Source: a bacterium UBP10_UBA1149
Lineage (GTDB): Bacteria > Desulfobacterota > Binatia > UBA1149
NCBI GenBank assembly: GCA_002311335.1
Contig: DBZX01000052.1
Span: forward strand, 8,524 to 16,798
Direction of reading: 5' to 3'
Length of the DNA: 8,275 nucleotides
Shown: in pieces, positions 1 through 7,114 of the stretch
Layout of the letters: each line of letters starts with the position of its first letter
How positions within the stretch are numbered: the first letter of the stretch is position 1
Program-made: the position numbers and the translations under genes
The notes under the pieces: generated by a model
The model's input: the letters and a program-made list of their open reading frames with translations, nothing else
Told to the model about the DNA's origin: nothing
Database searches by the model: none

Positions 1-3000
1 CGAGTGGCAAAGCGCAGGACTCGAGGAACATCGGCGTCGACAAGGACGAGCGCTGGGACATCCTCTTGCAGGACAAGGCGCCGGCAAGCGGTTCATTCGT
101 GGTGCTGGTGAAAATCGCTTACGAGGATTCAAACGGCTACCCATTCGAAGTGCTCTCCCTCGCGCCGTTCTCTAACGCGGATAGTGAAAAACTCAGGGTG
201 AGCGGAAGCCTGCAACGCGTCCTGCTCGACGACAAGGAATGGCACGACGCGACCCTCACTGTCGTTTACCCCTCCGAGCACAATTCTGACTCAACCGTGA
301 GGATCGCCTTACCTTCGACGATACTAGGCAAAAACCTCGTGCACAAAGTCGAAGCAGCCACCGGACGCGTGGTCAGGCTGGGTTTCCAGCTTCGCAATGA
401 CACGATCCTGCCCGGCAGCAACGTGCCCATCTACGCCACCGTGGAGTCAGTGGTCAACGGCTTCGCCCAGACCGACGTCATCCGCGGGTCGATCTCGGTA
501 CCCCTGACAAGTGCGGTGAACCTCGAGCTGCCCGGTCTCGCTGAGCTGGCCGCCTTGGCCCTGCTGATTTTCATCGCCCTTCAACTCGTAGCGGGCAAGT
601 CGGCCTGGGGCCAGGCCGCGGGACGGCAAAAGGACGTGATGGACAACCCGGTGTCAGCGATCCTGCTGCTGGCGTTGCCAGTGGGGTGGTTGCTCTGGCT
701 CTACCCATGGCAGCACCTGCTCGCCCCAACCACCGTAGCCGGTGGCGACATGGCCTCGCTGTACTATCCGACCGTCCTGCTGCGCGACGAGATTCTCTCG
801 CGCTGGAGGGTTACCGGCTGGACGGCAGGCAACTACGCGGGTTTCCCGGTTTTTCATTTTTATTCGACTGCCCCTTTCGTGGCCATCGCCATGCTCGGCA
901 AGTTGCTCCCCATGCAGCAGGTCTTCAAGGTGTTCACCCTGCTCGGACCCACCTTGCTGCCAATCTCGGCGTTCTACCTGTTCAGGACCATGGGCTACGG
1001 CCTGGTCGGGCGTACGGCGGCCGCGGTCTCGGTGCTTCCATTTCTTGTGCAGCAGGGTAACTCGATGTGGGGAGGCAACATCCCCAGTGTCCTCGCCGGC
1101 GAGTTCTGTCATGCCCTGGGTCTGTCGTTGTCGTTCATTTTTCTCGGCACTCTCAACAGGGTGCGCGACGGCCGCCTGCCATGGACCATTCCTTGCGCTC
1201 TGCTGGCGGTCATCGGCCTGACCCACACCTTCGCGTTCCTCCCCTGCATATGGTTCGCGTTCTACTTTGCGTGGCCTCGCAAGGACCCCGCTGCGTGGCT
1301 ATCGGCGGTCCTGGCTCCACTGGCGGTAGCGTTTCTCCTCCTCTGCTTCTGGGGCCTGCCATTGCCGGGAAGACTCGTGTTCACCTCGGAGTGGAGCATG
1401 ATCTGGAACATCAAGCACTGGAGCGAAGTGATCGCTCCACCGCTCTGGCCAGCCACCGTACTGGCGCTTGTAGACGTCGCCTTGATCGCCGTCTCTGCTT
1501 TTCTCGCCTCCAGAGCGCCGGTCGGCGACGACCGTTCGTCGGGGGGCATATTCAGACCGCCCAGCTTGCGCCGCGAAGGCCTGCTCATACACGGCTTCGC
1601 GGGCGCCGTACTCCTCTATTTTCTTGTGCCGGCCATCGGCTTCCCCGACATCCGCTTCATCCCGCTCGGCCAGGTTTTTGTCGGCCTGCTCGCGGCTGAC
1701 GGGCTCAGCCGATTGGCCCGCACGGTTGGTCACCGCACTATACTGGCCTCGGTCATCGTGCTGTCCACCCTGGCCTGGACGCAGACGAACGTAGGTTACA
1801 TACCATCGTGGTTGGACTGGAATTACTCGGGCTACGAAGGAAAACCGACCTGGCCCCTGTTTAACCGCATCAACAAGCACGTCAAGGGCGACATCAACGA
1901 CCCCCGGGTGATCTTTGAACACTCCGAAGTGCACAATCGTTTCGGCAGCTCGCGTGCGTTTGAAAACCTCCCTCTGTTTTCCGGGCGTTCGACACTGGAA
2001 GGGGTTTTCCACCAGGCCTCGATCAACTCGCCCTACGTTTTCTACCTCCAGTCCGAAGCGAGCGAACGAGGGTCAGGGCCTTTCCCGCAGTACACCTACA
2101 ACCGGCTCAACCCCGACCTCGCCTTGCCGCACATGCGCATGTACAACGTCGACACCATCATAACGGTGTCGGACAAGGCGCGCGCGGCCTACACTGAGCA
2201 CCCCGAGTTCACCTCCACTTTCAAGGAGGGACAGTACGAGGTGTTTGCCGTTGGTGGAGGTAACACCGGGTACGTAACCGTACCCGGGTTTTCACCGGTG
2301 CTGTACGACGGCCCCGAGTGGAAGCGGGCCTTCTACAGGTGGTTCCGGAGGGAGGAGTTGGTCGATATTCCCCTGGTCCCCGCCGAGCTTCTCGACGAAG
2401 ATACCGCGAATGCTTTCGTACTACGCACCGATTCAATCAGGCGAATTCCCCGTGAGCCGATAGAGAAGAATTGTACGGTGAGCAGCAAGCTCGAGCAGTA
2501 CGCGATCCACTTCACCACCGACTGTCCGGGCGAACCCCACGTGGTAAAGGTTTCTTATTTCCCACCCTGGAGAGCGACCGACGGCTCGCCGGTGATGCCG
2601 GTCAGCCCCGGCTTTATACTGGTCTACCCCAAGGGCGACCAAGTCACCCTTGAGTACGGCAGCCGGCCCATAGACCTGCTGGGTGCCGGGGTCTCCCTGC
2701 TGGGCTTACTGTTTCTACTCGTAGCGACGGTCAGCACGCGGGCCAGGGAAGCAACCACCGGGGGGCTGCTCCGCGTTTTTCTCCCGCTGTACGACGCCGT
2801 GGCAGGCGCTGCCCGCCCCATGACCGTAGCGGCCATCGTCCTCGCGATGCTGCTGGCCGGCTACACACGGGTGAGCCTCACCCAGCCGGACCATGGCTAC
2901 GAGCTGGCACAATCGGCTTACAAGGCGCGGGACTTTGAGTCAGCGGTTTCCCACCTCTCGGACTGGGTCTCGGAGGACAAGGATACCTTCAAACAGGCCA

Positions 3001-3281
3001 CCGCGTTGTTCCAGCTGGGCGTCGCTCACACCGAGCTCAAGCAGCACGCGGCGGCAGTGCAGGTTCACGAACGCCTGCGCTTCGAGTATCCCAACGTGAA
3101 CTACGGCCCGGGCACGCTTTTTCACCTGGCGGGAAATTACCGGGCGCTCGGACTCCGGCACAAATCCGATGAAGCGGCAGCACTACTCAAGCGTGACCAT
3201 GAGAATACAGACTGGATGAAACGCCTGGAGAGAGCCCGGGCCGATTGGAATAAAGAAGGGGCAAGCAGCGGCGGCGAATAA
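1..3281 (+). CDS. GT-C-like membrane protein with PTPS-related domain and C-terminal TPR module (5' partial)
   Basis: Partial gene: the frame is open from base 3 with no stop, and the first in-frame start-like codon (TTG at 66) lacks any reason to be the true start. Residues below are counted from that TTG. Residues 1-150 are beta-rich and presumably exported, followed by a membrane segment at about 155-176. The core at about 195-575 has roughly ten hydrophobic spans and begins with GGDMASLYYP (226-235), then GWTAGNYAGFPVFHFYS (251-267). This pattern matches the '6-pyruvoyl-tetrahydropterin synthase related' membrane family, which resembles GT-C glycosyltransferases; Asp228 sits where GT-C enzymes carry a loop acid. 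A soluble part (about 575-865) includes the family-like stretch RAFENLPLFSGRSTLEG (630-646). Two further spans lie at about 869-889 and 918-934, then TPR-like helices to about 1045. The likely role, transfer of a lipid-linked sugar at the outer membrane face, is inferred from fold. Substrate is unknown. It ends 17 bp from a convergent gene. Confidence 0.85.
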   Translation, partial: SGKAQDSRNIGVDKDERWDILLQDKAPASGSFVVLVKIAYEDSNGYPFEVLSLAPFSNADSEKLRVSGSLQRVLLDDKEWHDATLTVVYPSEHNSDSTVRIALPSTILGKNLVHKVEAATGRVVRLGFQLRNDTILPGSNVPIYATVESVVNGFAQTDVIRGSISVPLTSAVNLELPGLAELAALALLIFIALQLVAGKSAWGQAAGRQKDVMDNPVSAILLLALPVGWLLWLYPWQHLLAPTTVAGGDMASLYYPTVLLRDEILSRWRVTGWTAGNYAGFPVFHFYSTAPFVAIAMLGKLLPMQQVFKVFTLLGPTLLPISAFYLFRTMGYGLVGRTAAAVSVLPFLVQQGNSMWGGNIPSVLAGEFCHALGLSLSFIFLGTLNRVRDGRLPWTIPCALLAVIGLTHTFAFLPCIWFAFYFAWPRKDPAAWLSAVLAPLAVAFLLLCFWGLPLPGRLVFTSEWSMIWNIKHWSEVIAPPLWPATVLALVDVALIAVSAFLASRAPVGDDRSSGGIFRPPSLRREGLLIHGFAGAVLLYFLVPAIGFPDIRFIPLGQVFVGLLAADGLSRLARTVGHRTILASVIVLSTLAWTQTNVGYIPSWLDWNYSGYEGKPTWPLFNRINKHVKGDINDPRVIFEHSEVHNRFGSSRAFENLPLFSGRSTLEGVFHQASINSPYVFYLQSEASERGSGPFPQYTYNRLNPDLALPHMRMYNVDTIITVSDKARAAYTEHPEFTSTFKEGQYEVFAVGGGNTGYVTVPGFSPVLYDGPEWKRAFYRWFRREELVDIPLVPAELLDEDTANAFVLRTDSIRRIPREPIEKNCTVSSKLEQYAIHFTTDCPGEPHVVKVSYFPPWRATDGSPVMPVSPGFILVYPKGDQVTLEYGSRPIDLLGAGVSLLGLLFLLVATVSTRAREATTGGLLRVFLPLYDAVAGAARPMTVAAIVLAMLLAGYTRVSLTQPDHGYELAQSAYKARDFESAVSHLSDWVSEDKDTFKQATALFQLGVAHTELKQHAAAVQVHERLRFEYPNVNYGPGTLFHLAGNYRALGLRHKSDEAAALLKRDHENTDWMKRLERARADWNKEGASSGGE

Positions 3282-3298
3282 GCCCCTGCTGGTCAAGC

Positions 3299-4420
3299 TC
3301 AAGGCTGAGGGTCCGAAACGGGCTGGCTGACCAGGATCTCTGCGCTCAAAGTTACGTAAGTCCCTTCCTCGACAGCAGGCTGCCCCTGGGCACTCGCCGC
3401 GACAGTCGAACTATCGACCGCGGCCACATTCCCGGCACCGGTATCAAAGCCCAGGCGAGCCTGCAGGCAAGCGCGCAGCCACGGCGAGCCGTCCTTCGGC
3501 GGCCGACACTGTTCTCCTGGACAGTTTGTCCACAAAAGCGGCGCCGCCGCAGTGCCCCCGATGACCACCTGGCAGAACCTGCCGCCCATCGTCAGCAGCT
3601 GGAGCGAAAGGCGCTTGTCCACTACCCTCAAAGCCTCGTCGCGCAAAGACCGGGCCAAGCCCTCTTCATCGGTCGCTTCGCCATAAGCTTGCAGCACGCT
3701 CTGTAACAGGGAATCGACCAGGACGACAAAGCGCGGACCCTCTACCGGCGCAACTGCTTCAGTTTCGCTCTCTGCCGAGGCGGAGCTGACATCAACGAGG
3801 TGACGAAAGAAAAAGTCGGTCGAAGGAGGATCCTTTTCCACCCAGGAGGGAGCGGGCCAGGGGAGGTGAGGCGGCGACTCCCCCGAGTAGAGCGGTGTCA
3901 GGTAGTAGTAATCTTTCTCGACCCTGTACACCCGACAAAGGCCCGCCCTGTCCCCGGATTGTCCTGCTTCCGGGCCGGCGGGGATCCAATCGGTCCAGTC
4001 GCCGGGCTGTAATTGGCGCGCCGCCGCTGTAAGCCTTTCGGGGTCGCCATCGTAGGGCCAGGGCCAATCCCCGCGTCTGATCTCCAGGGCCGAAAGCCGC
4101 CTCCCGGCGCTATCGCCAAGATAGGAGCTTTCTGCTTCAGGGCAAGTCTCCCACGAGGGTCCTTGCCCAGCCCAGCCCTGGTCGCAGGACGCCAGGCCGA
4201 GGCCGGGTTCGGCAAGGGCGATCGAGGGCGAGCCATCCCCCACGACCTGGGCCAGAACGGAGAGCTCCTGGTTCGCCGACAGCCGCGACACCGTGGCCGA
4301 ATCAAGGCCGGGCAGTACGGCCAGGGAAACGTTCATGACCCCGTCGTCACGGAAGTAGAGCAGCGTCAGCCCACAGATGACAAAGGCCAGCGAGACCGCC
4401 CTGGTCGCAGTCTTCAGCAC
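3299..4420 (-). CDS. Unrecognised membrane-anchored, Cys/Trp-rich exported protein
   Basis: I do not recognise this family. The 373-residue product starts at a GTG (4418-4420). No better in-frame start exists before the upstream stop at 4451-4453, and there is only a weak purine-rich stretch ahead of it. Residues 8-23 form one hydrophobic segment after a basic N-terminus (Lys3, Arg7), so it is probably a signal anchor or uncleaved signal peptide with the rest outside the cytoplasm. The exported part has seven cysteines (79, 93, 162, 283, 300, 305, 318), suggesting disulfides, and about ten tryptophans. It also has an acidic low-complexity patch (213-228), a predicted amphipathic helical stretch (231-272), and a Pro/Ala/Ser-rich tail. 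It is transcribed divergently from the glycosyltransferase and convergently with the GT-C-like gene. The context hints at an envelope role, but no function can be assigned. An antisense frame is also long here, which slightly lowers confidence in the call. Confidence 0.72.
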   Translation of the reverse strand: MLKTATRAVSLAFVICGLTLLYFRDDGVMNVSLAVLPGLDSATVSRLSANQELSVLAQVVGDGSPSIALAEPGLGLASCDQGWAGQGPSWETCPEAESSYLGDSAGRRLSALEIRRGDWPWPYDGDPERLTAAARQLQPGDWTDWIPAGPEAGQSGDRAGLCRVYRVEKDYYYLTPLYSGESPPHLPWPAPSWVEKDPPSTDFFFRHLVDVSSASAESETEAVAPVEGPRFVVLVDSLLQSVLQAYGEATDEEGLARSLRDEALRVVDKRLSLQLLTMGGRFCQVVIGGTAAAPLLWTNCPGEQCRPPKDGSPWLRACLQARLGFDTGAGNVAAVDSSTVAASAQGQPAVEEGTYVTLSAEILVSQPVSDPQP

Positions 4421-4542
4421 CGTCCGCTTATTTCCAACCCTGTGTGCAAACTAGACATCCTCAAGACCCGTACCTACACTGGAACTTACACCGGGCCCGA
4501 GACGTGGTACAGCCCGCGACGTGGTACAGCCCGCGACCAAAC
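4421..4542. promoter_or_regulatory. Divergent intergenic region between unknown exported protein and glycosyltransferase
   Basis: This 122-bp gap lies between two gene starts pointing away from each other, so it must hold both promoters or lie just downstream of them. I could not find a convincing sigma-70 -35/-10 pair on either strand. It contains an 8-bp palindrome CGGGCCCG (4492-4499) and a perfect 17-bp tandem repeat (4501-4534) close to the glycosyltransferase start. The region is open in the glycosyltransferase frame back to a GTG at 4444, so part of it could be coding if that start is used. Confidence 0.55.
4501..4534. repeat. Perfect 17-bp tandem direct repeat, two copies
   Basis: GACGTGGTACAGCCCGC occurs at 4501-4517 and again without interruption at 4518-4534, followed by GAC that begins a third copy. 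The repeat ends 8 bp before the ATG at 4543, so it would overlap the 5' leader or the core promoter. A period of 17 bp is not close to a whole number of helical turns (about 1.6). Tandem regulator half-sites or a recent slippage duplication are both possible. Each copy contains GGTAC, which is complementary to GTACC at 4480-4484. Confidence 0.9.
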
Positions 4543-5517
4543 ATGCCGTCATCAACACCACCTTCCGTTCGAACGCGCCCGCGCGACCCCCTTTTCTCAG
4601 TCGTCGTCCCGGTTTTCAACGAGGAAGCCTGCGTCGCAGAACTCGTCTCGCGGGTGCGCAAAGCTTTCGAGGGACTGCGCCTCGAACTGATCCTGGTGAA
4701 CGACGGGTCCTCTGACCGCACCCTGGAAATGCTGCAGGAGGAATCGGAGTCCTTTGCCGACGTGCACTACCTTTCTTTCTCGCGCAACTTTGGTCATCAG
4801 CCCGCCCTTGCGGCGGGCATTGAACACGCCACGGGTGACGCCGTGATTTCACTTGATGGCGACCTCCAACACCCCCCCGAACTGATTCCGCAACTCATCG
4901 AGCGCTGGAGAGAGGGTTACGACATTGTCTACACCGTGCGCATGGCCAATGAAGGCCACCGCCTCAAAGAGTTCGTATCGCGGAGTTTCTACCAGTTGCT
5001 TCGCCGGATAAGCGGCGTTGACATCTCGCCGGGTACCGCGGATTTCAGATTGCTCGATCGCAGGGCCGCCGACGCTCTGAAATCCTGCGACGAGCACTTC
5101 ATCTTCATACGGGGCATGGTCCCGTGGCTGGGTTTCTCGAAACTGCCCGTGCCCTACGAAGCCGAACCTCGCCACGGCGGCGAGACCAAGTATCTCACCG
5201 GCAGCATGATCCGTTTTGCCCTCGACGGAATATTCGCGTTCTCCACCGTACCCCTGCGGCTGATCTCCTTGCTGGGAGCATTGACGGTCGGCCTGGGTTT
5301 CCTCTACGGCCTCTACACCCTGGGGGTGCGCCTGTTTACCTCCCAGGCCGAGGCTGGCTGGACCTCCCTGGTGGTCGTCATCCTGATTTTCAGCGGAGCG
5401 CAGATGCTCAGCATCGGCATTCTCAGCGAGTACGTCGGCCGCATATACGAAGAGGTCAAAAGCCGTCCTCGCTACGTCATCGCCGAAGCCAGTCCAGCGA
5501 TGGAAAACCAGCCATGA
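4543..5517 (+). CDS. GtrB/DPM1-like polyprenyl-phosphate sugar synthase (GT2)
   Basis: 324-residue family-2 glycosyltransferase, the usual length for bacterial GtrB-like enzymes. These transfer a sugar from a nucleotide donor to undecaprenyl or a similar polyprenyl phosphate at the cytoplasmic face. Visible motifs: VVPVFNEE (21-28), NDGSSDRT (53-60), SRNFGHQ (80-86), DGDLQHPPE with the metal-binding DxD at Asp105/Asp107 (105-113), then two membrane spans (about 237-262 and 274-294). The typical tail EYVGRIYEEVKSRPRYVI follows at 296-313. I chose the ATG at 4543. An in-frame GTG at 4444 would add 33 residues with no resemblance to the family and would read through the tandem repeat next to the divergent gene. 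No strong Shine-Dalgarno is seen before 4543. The stop overlaps the next gene's ATG (ATGA at 5514-5517), implying translational coupling. The sugar (glucose, mannose or other) cannot be read from sequence. Confidence 0.93.
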   Translation: MPSSTPPSVRTRPRDPLFSVVVPVFNEEACVAELVSRVRKAFEGLRLELILVNDGSSDRTLEMLQEESESFADVHYLSFSRNFGHQPALAAGIEHATGDAVISLDGDLQHPPELIPQLIERWREGYDIVYTVRMANEGHRLKEFVSRSFYQLLRRISGVDISPGTADFRLLDRRAADALKSCDEHFIFIRGMVPWLGFSKLPVPYEAEPRHGGETKYLTGSMIRFALDGIFAFSTVPLRLISLLGALTVGLGFLYGLYTLGVRLFTSQAEAGWTSLVVVILIFSGAQMLSIGILSEYVGRIYEEVKSRPRYVIAEASPAMENQP

Positions 5518-5660
5518 GGCGGCTCCTGGCGCTGCTCGTGACCTGCCTGTTGTGCGCGGGCTGCGGCGAGGGGACGCTCTGCTTCGGCTGCGGACTCAAC
5601 GACACTACCTCCACTACCTCCACTACCTCCACGACCAGCACTACCACGACCACCCCCTAG
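5514..5660 (+). CDS. Small lipoprotein-like protein with Thr-Thr-Ser repeat tail
   Basis: 48 residues, starting at an ATG that overlaps the glycosyltransferase stop by 4 bp. Residues 1-16 look like a signal peptide (MRR, then a hydrophobic core), followed by Cys17 in the context CAG-C. Ala and Gly at -2 and -1 fit a lipobox, but Cys at -3 is unusual, so lipidation is probable rather than certain. The mature part would be about 32 residues: a short segment with Cys23 and Cys26 (CFGC), then residues 31-48 made only of Thr, Ser and a final Pro in a TTS pattern. Such tails are common as extended, possibly O-glycosylated stalks. It is shorter than most annotated proteins and could be missed or discarded. 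The coupled start, signal peptide and in-frame 9-bp repeats argue that it is real. Function is unknown. Confidence 0.68.
   Translation: MRRLLALLVTCLLCAGCGEGTLCFGCGLNDTTSTTSTTSTTSTTTTTP
5604..5657 (+). repeat. 9-bp minisatellite encoding Thr-Thr-Ser repeats
   Basis: ACTACCTCC is repeated three times exactly (5604-5630). Decayed copies follow: ACGACCAGC (5631-5639), ACTACCACG (5640-5648) and a last degenerate unit up to the stop. The unit is in frame with the lipoprotein gene, giving TTS x4 then TTT TTP, so gain or loss of a unit would change tail length without a frameshift. Confidence 0.9.
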
Positions 5661-5723
5661 AAAATTCCCTCCACCGGCCGGTAACACACGTACCGCGGGC
5701 CTCAGCCTGCGAAGAGGCCTGAG
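5661..5723. terminator. Possible weak hairpins between and across convergent gene ends
   Basis: The 41-bp gap between the lipoprotein stop and the transporter stop holds a 10-bp palindrome ACCGGCCGGT (5673-5682) and a short CGGTA/TACCG hairpin (5679-5695). A better stem runs across the transporter stop: CTCAG-CCT (5701-5708) pairs with AGG-C-CTGAG (5715-5723), with a 6-nt loop and one bulged base. None is followed by a T-run on either strand, so this is not a standard intrinsic terminator. Its role in ending either convergent transcript is a guess from position. Confidence 0.25.
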
Positions 5724-7036
5724 ATCGCCGGCCAGGTGTTCTGCAGCAGGATCACGCCCACGGCCACCGGGGCGAGGTACTTGATACAGAAATGGAAGAG
5801 CTCAAAGCCCCGGCCGCTGCCACCCGCCGAGTAGAACTTTCGCGCCGCCGCCCTGTCCAGACTCCACCCGACAAACAGTGCCGTGCACAGTCCGCCCACG
5901 GGCAACAACCAATTGCTGGCCAGGGCGTCCACGTGGTCGAGGAAACCCTCGCTGAGGGCTGAGGGCAAGCCGAGGCAGAAGATAATCGCCCCGGCCCCCA
6001 CCGACGCCGTCACTCTTGGCAACTTGAACTCATCGACCAGGAAAGCAACGGCAACTTCGAGCAGGGAAACAGCCGAGGTAAGCGCCGCAAAGATCAACAG
6101 GAGAAAAAACAAGCTGGCAAGGAAAGCTGGTGCCGGCATCATGGCAAAGGCCTGCGGCAAGGTGATAAAAACCAGGCCAGGCCCGGCCGAAGGTTCGAGG
6201 TTGAAGGTGAACACCAGCGGAAAAATGACCAAGCCGGCCAGGATCGCCAACGCGGTATCGGCAACGGCGATCATGGCAACCGAGCCGGGCAGGCTTTCAT
6301 CCTCACCAAGATAGCTACCGTAGGTAATCATCGCCCCCATGCCGAGGCTCAACGAAAAAAATGCCTGGCCCAGTGCCGCGAGAGCACCCTCCCAGCCGAG
6401 CTCGGAGAAGCGGGGGCGCATGAAAAAATCCAGCCCCCTCTCGACCCCCTCCGAAGTTAGAGAGTAACCGAGCAGGACCAGCACTATGCCGAACAGGAGT
6501 GGCATCAGGATCTTGCCGGTGCGTTCTATGCCCTGTTCCACCCCCCTCGATACGATAAATATGGTAGCGAGCATGAACAGCCCCTGCCACAACACCTGCC
6601 TCGGGCCGTTCGCTACTAGTTTTTCGAAAGCGCCACTCATCGAGCCTGATGTCGACGAGAACAGTTGGCCGCTAACGGCCATCCACGTGTAGTCGAGCGC
6701 CCAGCCAGCCACGACGCCGTAGTAAGACAGGATCACGAAACCGGCTATTACACCCAGCCAGCCCACTACCGGCCAGCCGGTCCCGGGGCTGAGCAGGCGC
6801 AGGGCTCCAACCGGATTCCTGCGGGTGGCTCGGCCAAGCAGGATTTCCGAATTGAGCAGAGGAAGTCCTACCAGGACTACGGCGCCCAGGTAGACAAGCA
6901 CGAATGCGGCGCCACCGTACTGCCCCGCACGGTAGGGAAACATCCATATGTTCCCCAGCCCGATGGCCGAGCCCGCCGCAGCCAGCACAAACCCCACGCG
7001 CCCCGACCAGTTGCCCCTTGCCGTTGAAGATTCCAC
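5702..7036 (-). CDS. Sodium-dependent transporter, NSS/SNF (LeuT-fold) family
   Basis: 444 residues with about 11 membrane spans, matching bacterial NSS members such as MhsT/Tyt1 that lack TM12. These symporters import amino acids or related amines with Na+. TM1 has the signature AGSAIGLGN (21-29) with the unwound segment. TM6 has FSLSLGMGAMITYGSY (227-242), matching the LeuT FTLSLGFGA region. TM8 has FAALTS (316-321), where Ala317, Thr320 and Ser321 fit the Na2 site. In TM7 an Asp (260) appears to sit at the Na1-site Asn position. The usual RFPY after TM1 is MFPY here (Met32), so the outer-gate arginine is missing while its partner Asp (370) is kept. I chose the GTG at 7036 because AGGGGAGGT (7041-7049) lies 4-5 bp ahead. 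A GTG at 7093 would add 19 residues with no family resemblance. It follows the acyl-CoA synthetase gene by 78 bp, so co-transcription is likely. Substrate is not predictable. Confidence 0.93.
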   Translation of the reverse strand: MESSTARGNWSGRVGFVLAAAGSAIGLGNIWMFPYRAGQYGGAAFVLVYLGAVVLVGLPLLNSEILLGRATRRNPVGALRLLSPGTGWPVVGWLGVIAGFVILSYYGVVAGWALDYTWMAVSGQLFSSTSGSMSGAFEKLVANGPRQVLWQGLFMLATIFIVSRGVEQGIERTGKILMPLLFGIVLVLLGYSLTSEGVERGLDFFMRPRFSELGWEGALAALGQAFFSLSLGMGAMITYGSYLGEDESLPGSVAMIAVADTALAILAGLVIFPLVFTFNLEPSAGPGLVFITLPQAFAMMPAPAFLASLFFLLLIFAALTSAVSLLEVAVAFLVDEFKLPRVTASVGAGAIIFCLGLPSALSEGFLDHVDALASNWLLPVGGLCTALFVGWSLDRAAARKFYSAGGSGRGFELFHFCIKYLAPVAVGVILLQNTWPAISGLFAG

Positions 7037-7040
7037 CGAG

Positions 7041-7049
7041 ACCTCCCCT
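7041..7049 (-). promoter_or_regulatory. Strong Shine-Dalgarno deciding the transporter start
   Basis: On the minus strand AGGGGAGGT precedes the GTG at 7034-7036 with a 4-5 base spacer. This supports that GTG over the in-frame GTG at 7093, which has no comparable site ahead of it and would place this motif inside the coding sequence. Confidence 0.7.
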
Positions 7050-7114
7050 GCTGCAGACCATGCGGCCCCTGTTCCAACGAGCGCCTTGGGCACGGTCGAA
7101 AGCTACGGGCCTGG

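Noticed and set aside
66..68. TTG at 66 as the true start of the GT-C-like gene
   Set aside because: The frame is open to the window edge and residues 3-65 continue in the same style, with no ribosome binding site before 66, so the gene begins upstream.
654..1226. 190-codon minus-strand open frame
   Set aside because: Antisense to the membrane core of the GT-C-like gene. Gln/Glu/Arg-rich composition is typical of the reverse of hydrophobic codons.
3282..3298. Bidirectional terminator between the convergent genes
   Set aside because: Only 17 bp lie between the stops, with no clear stem and no T-run on either strand.
4444..4542. N-terminal extension of the glycosyltransferase from a GTG at 4444
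   Set aside because: It adds 33 residues unlike the family, partly encoded by the tandem repeat, and would occupy nearly the whole divergent regulatory gap. Starting at the ATG at 4543 gives the normal family length.
4013..4690. 225-codon open frame on the + strand
   Set aside because: It lies antisense to the unknown exported protein and out of frame across the start of the glycosyltransferase. Its composition is Arg/Gly/Pro-rich as expected for a shadow frame in GC-rich DNA.
5124..5660. 178-codon + strand frame ending with the lipoprotein sequence
   Set aside because: Only the last 48 codons, from the ATG at 5514, look like a protein. The earlier part is the out-of-frame shadow of the glycosyltransferase.
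5883..6314. 143-codon + strand frame
   Set aside because: Antisense shadow of the transporter's membrane spans, with Lys/Thr/Ala-rich low-complexity and no recognisable domain.
7037..7093. Longer transporter start at a GTG at 7093
   Set aside because: The extra 19 residues are non-conserved and would place a strong Shine-Dalgarno inside the gene. The GTG at 7036 is better supported.
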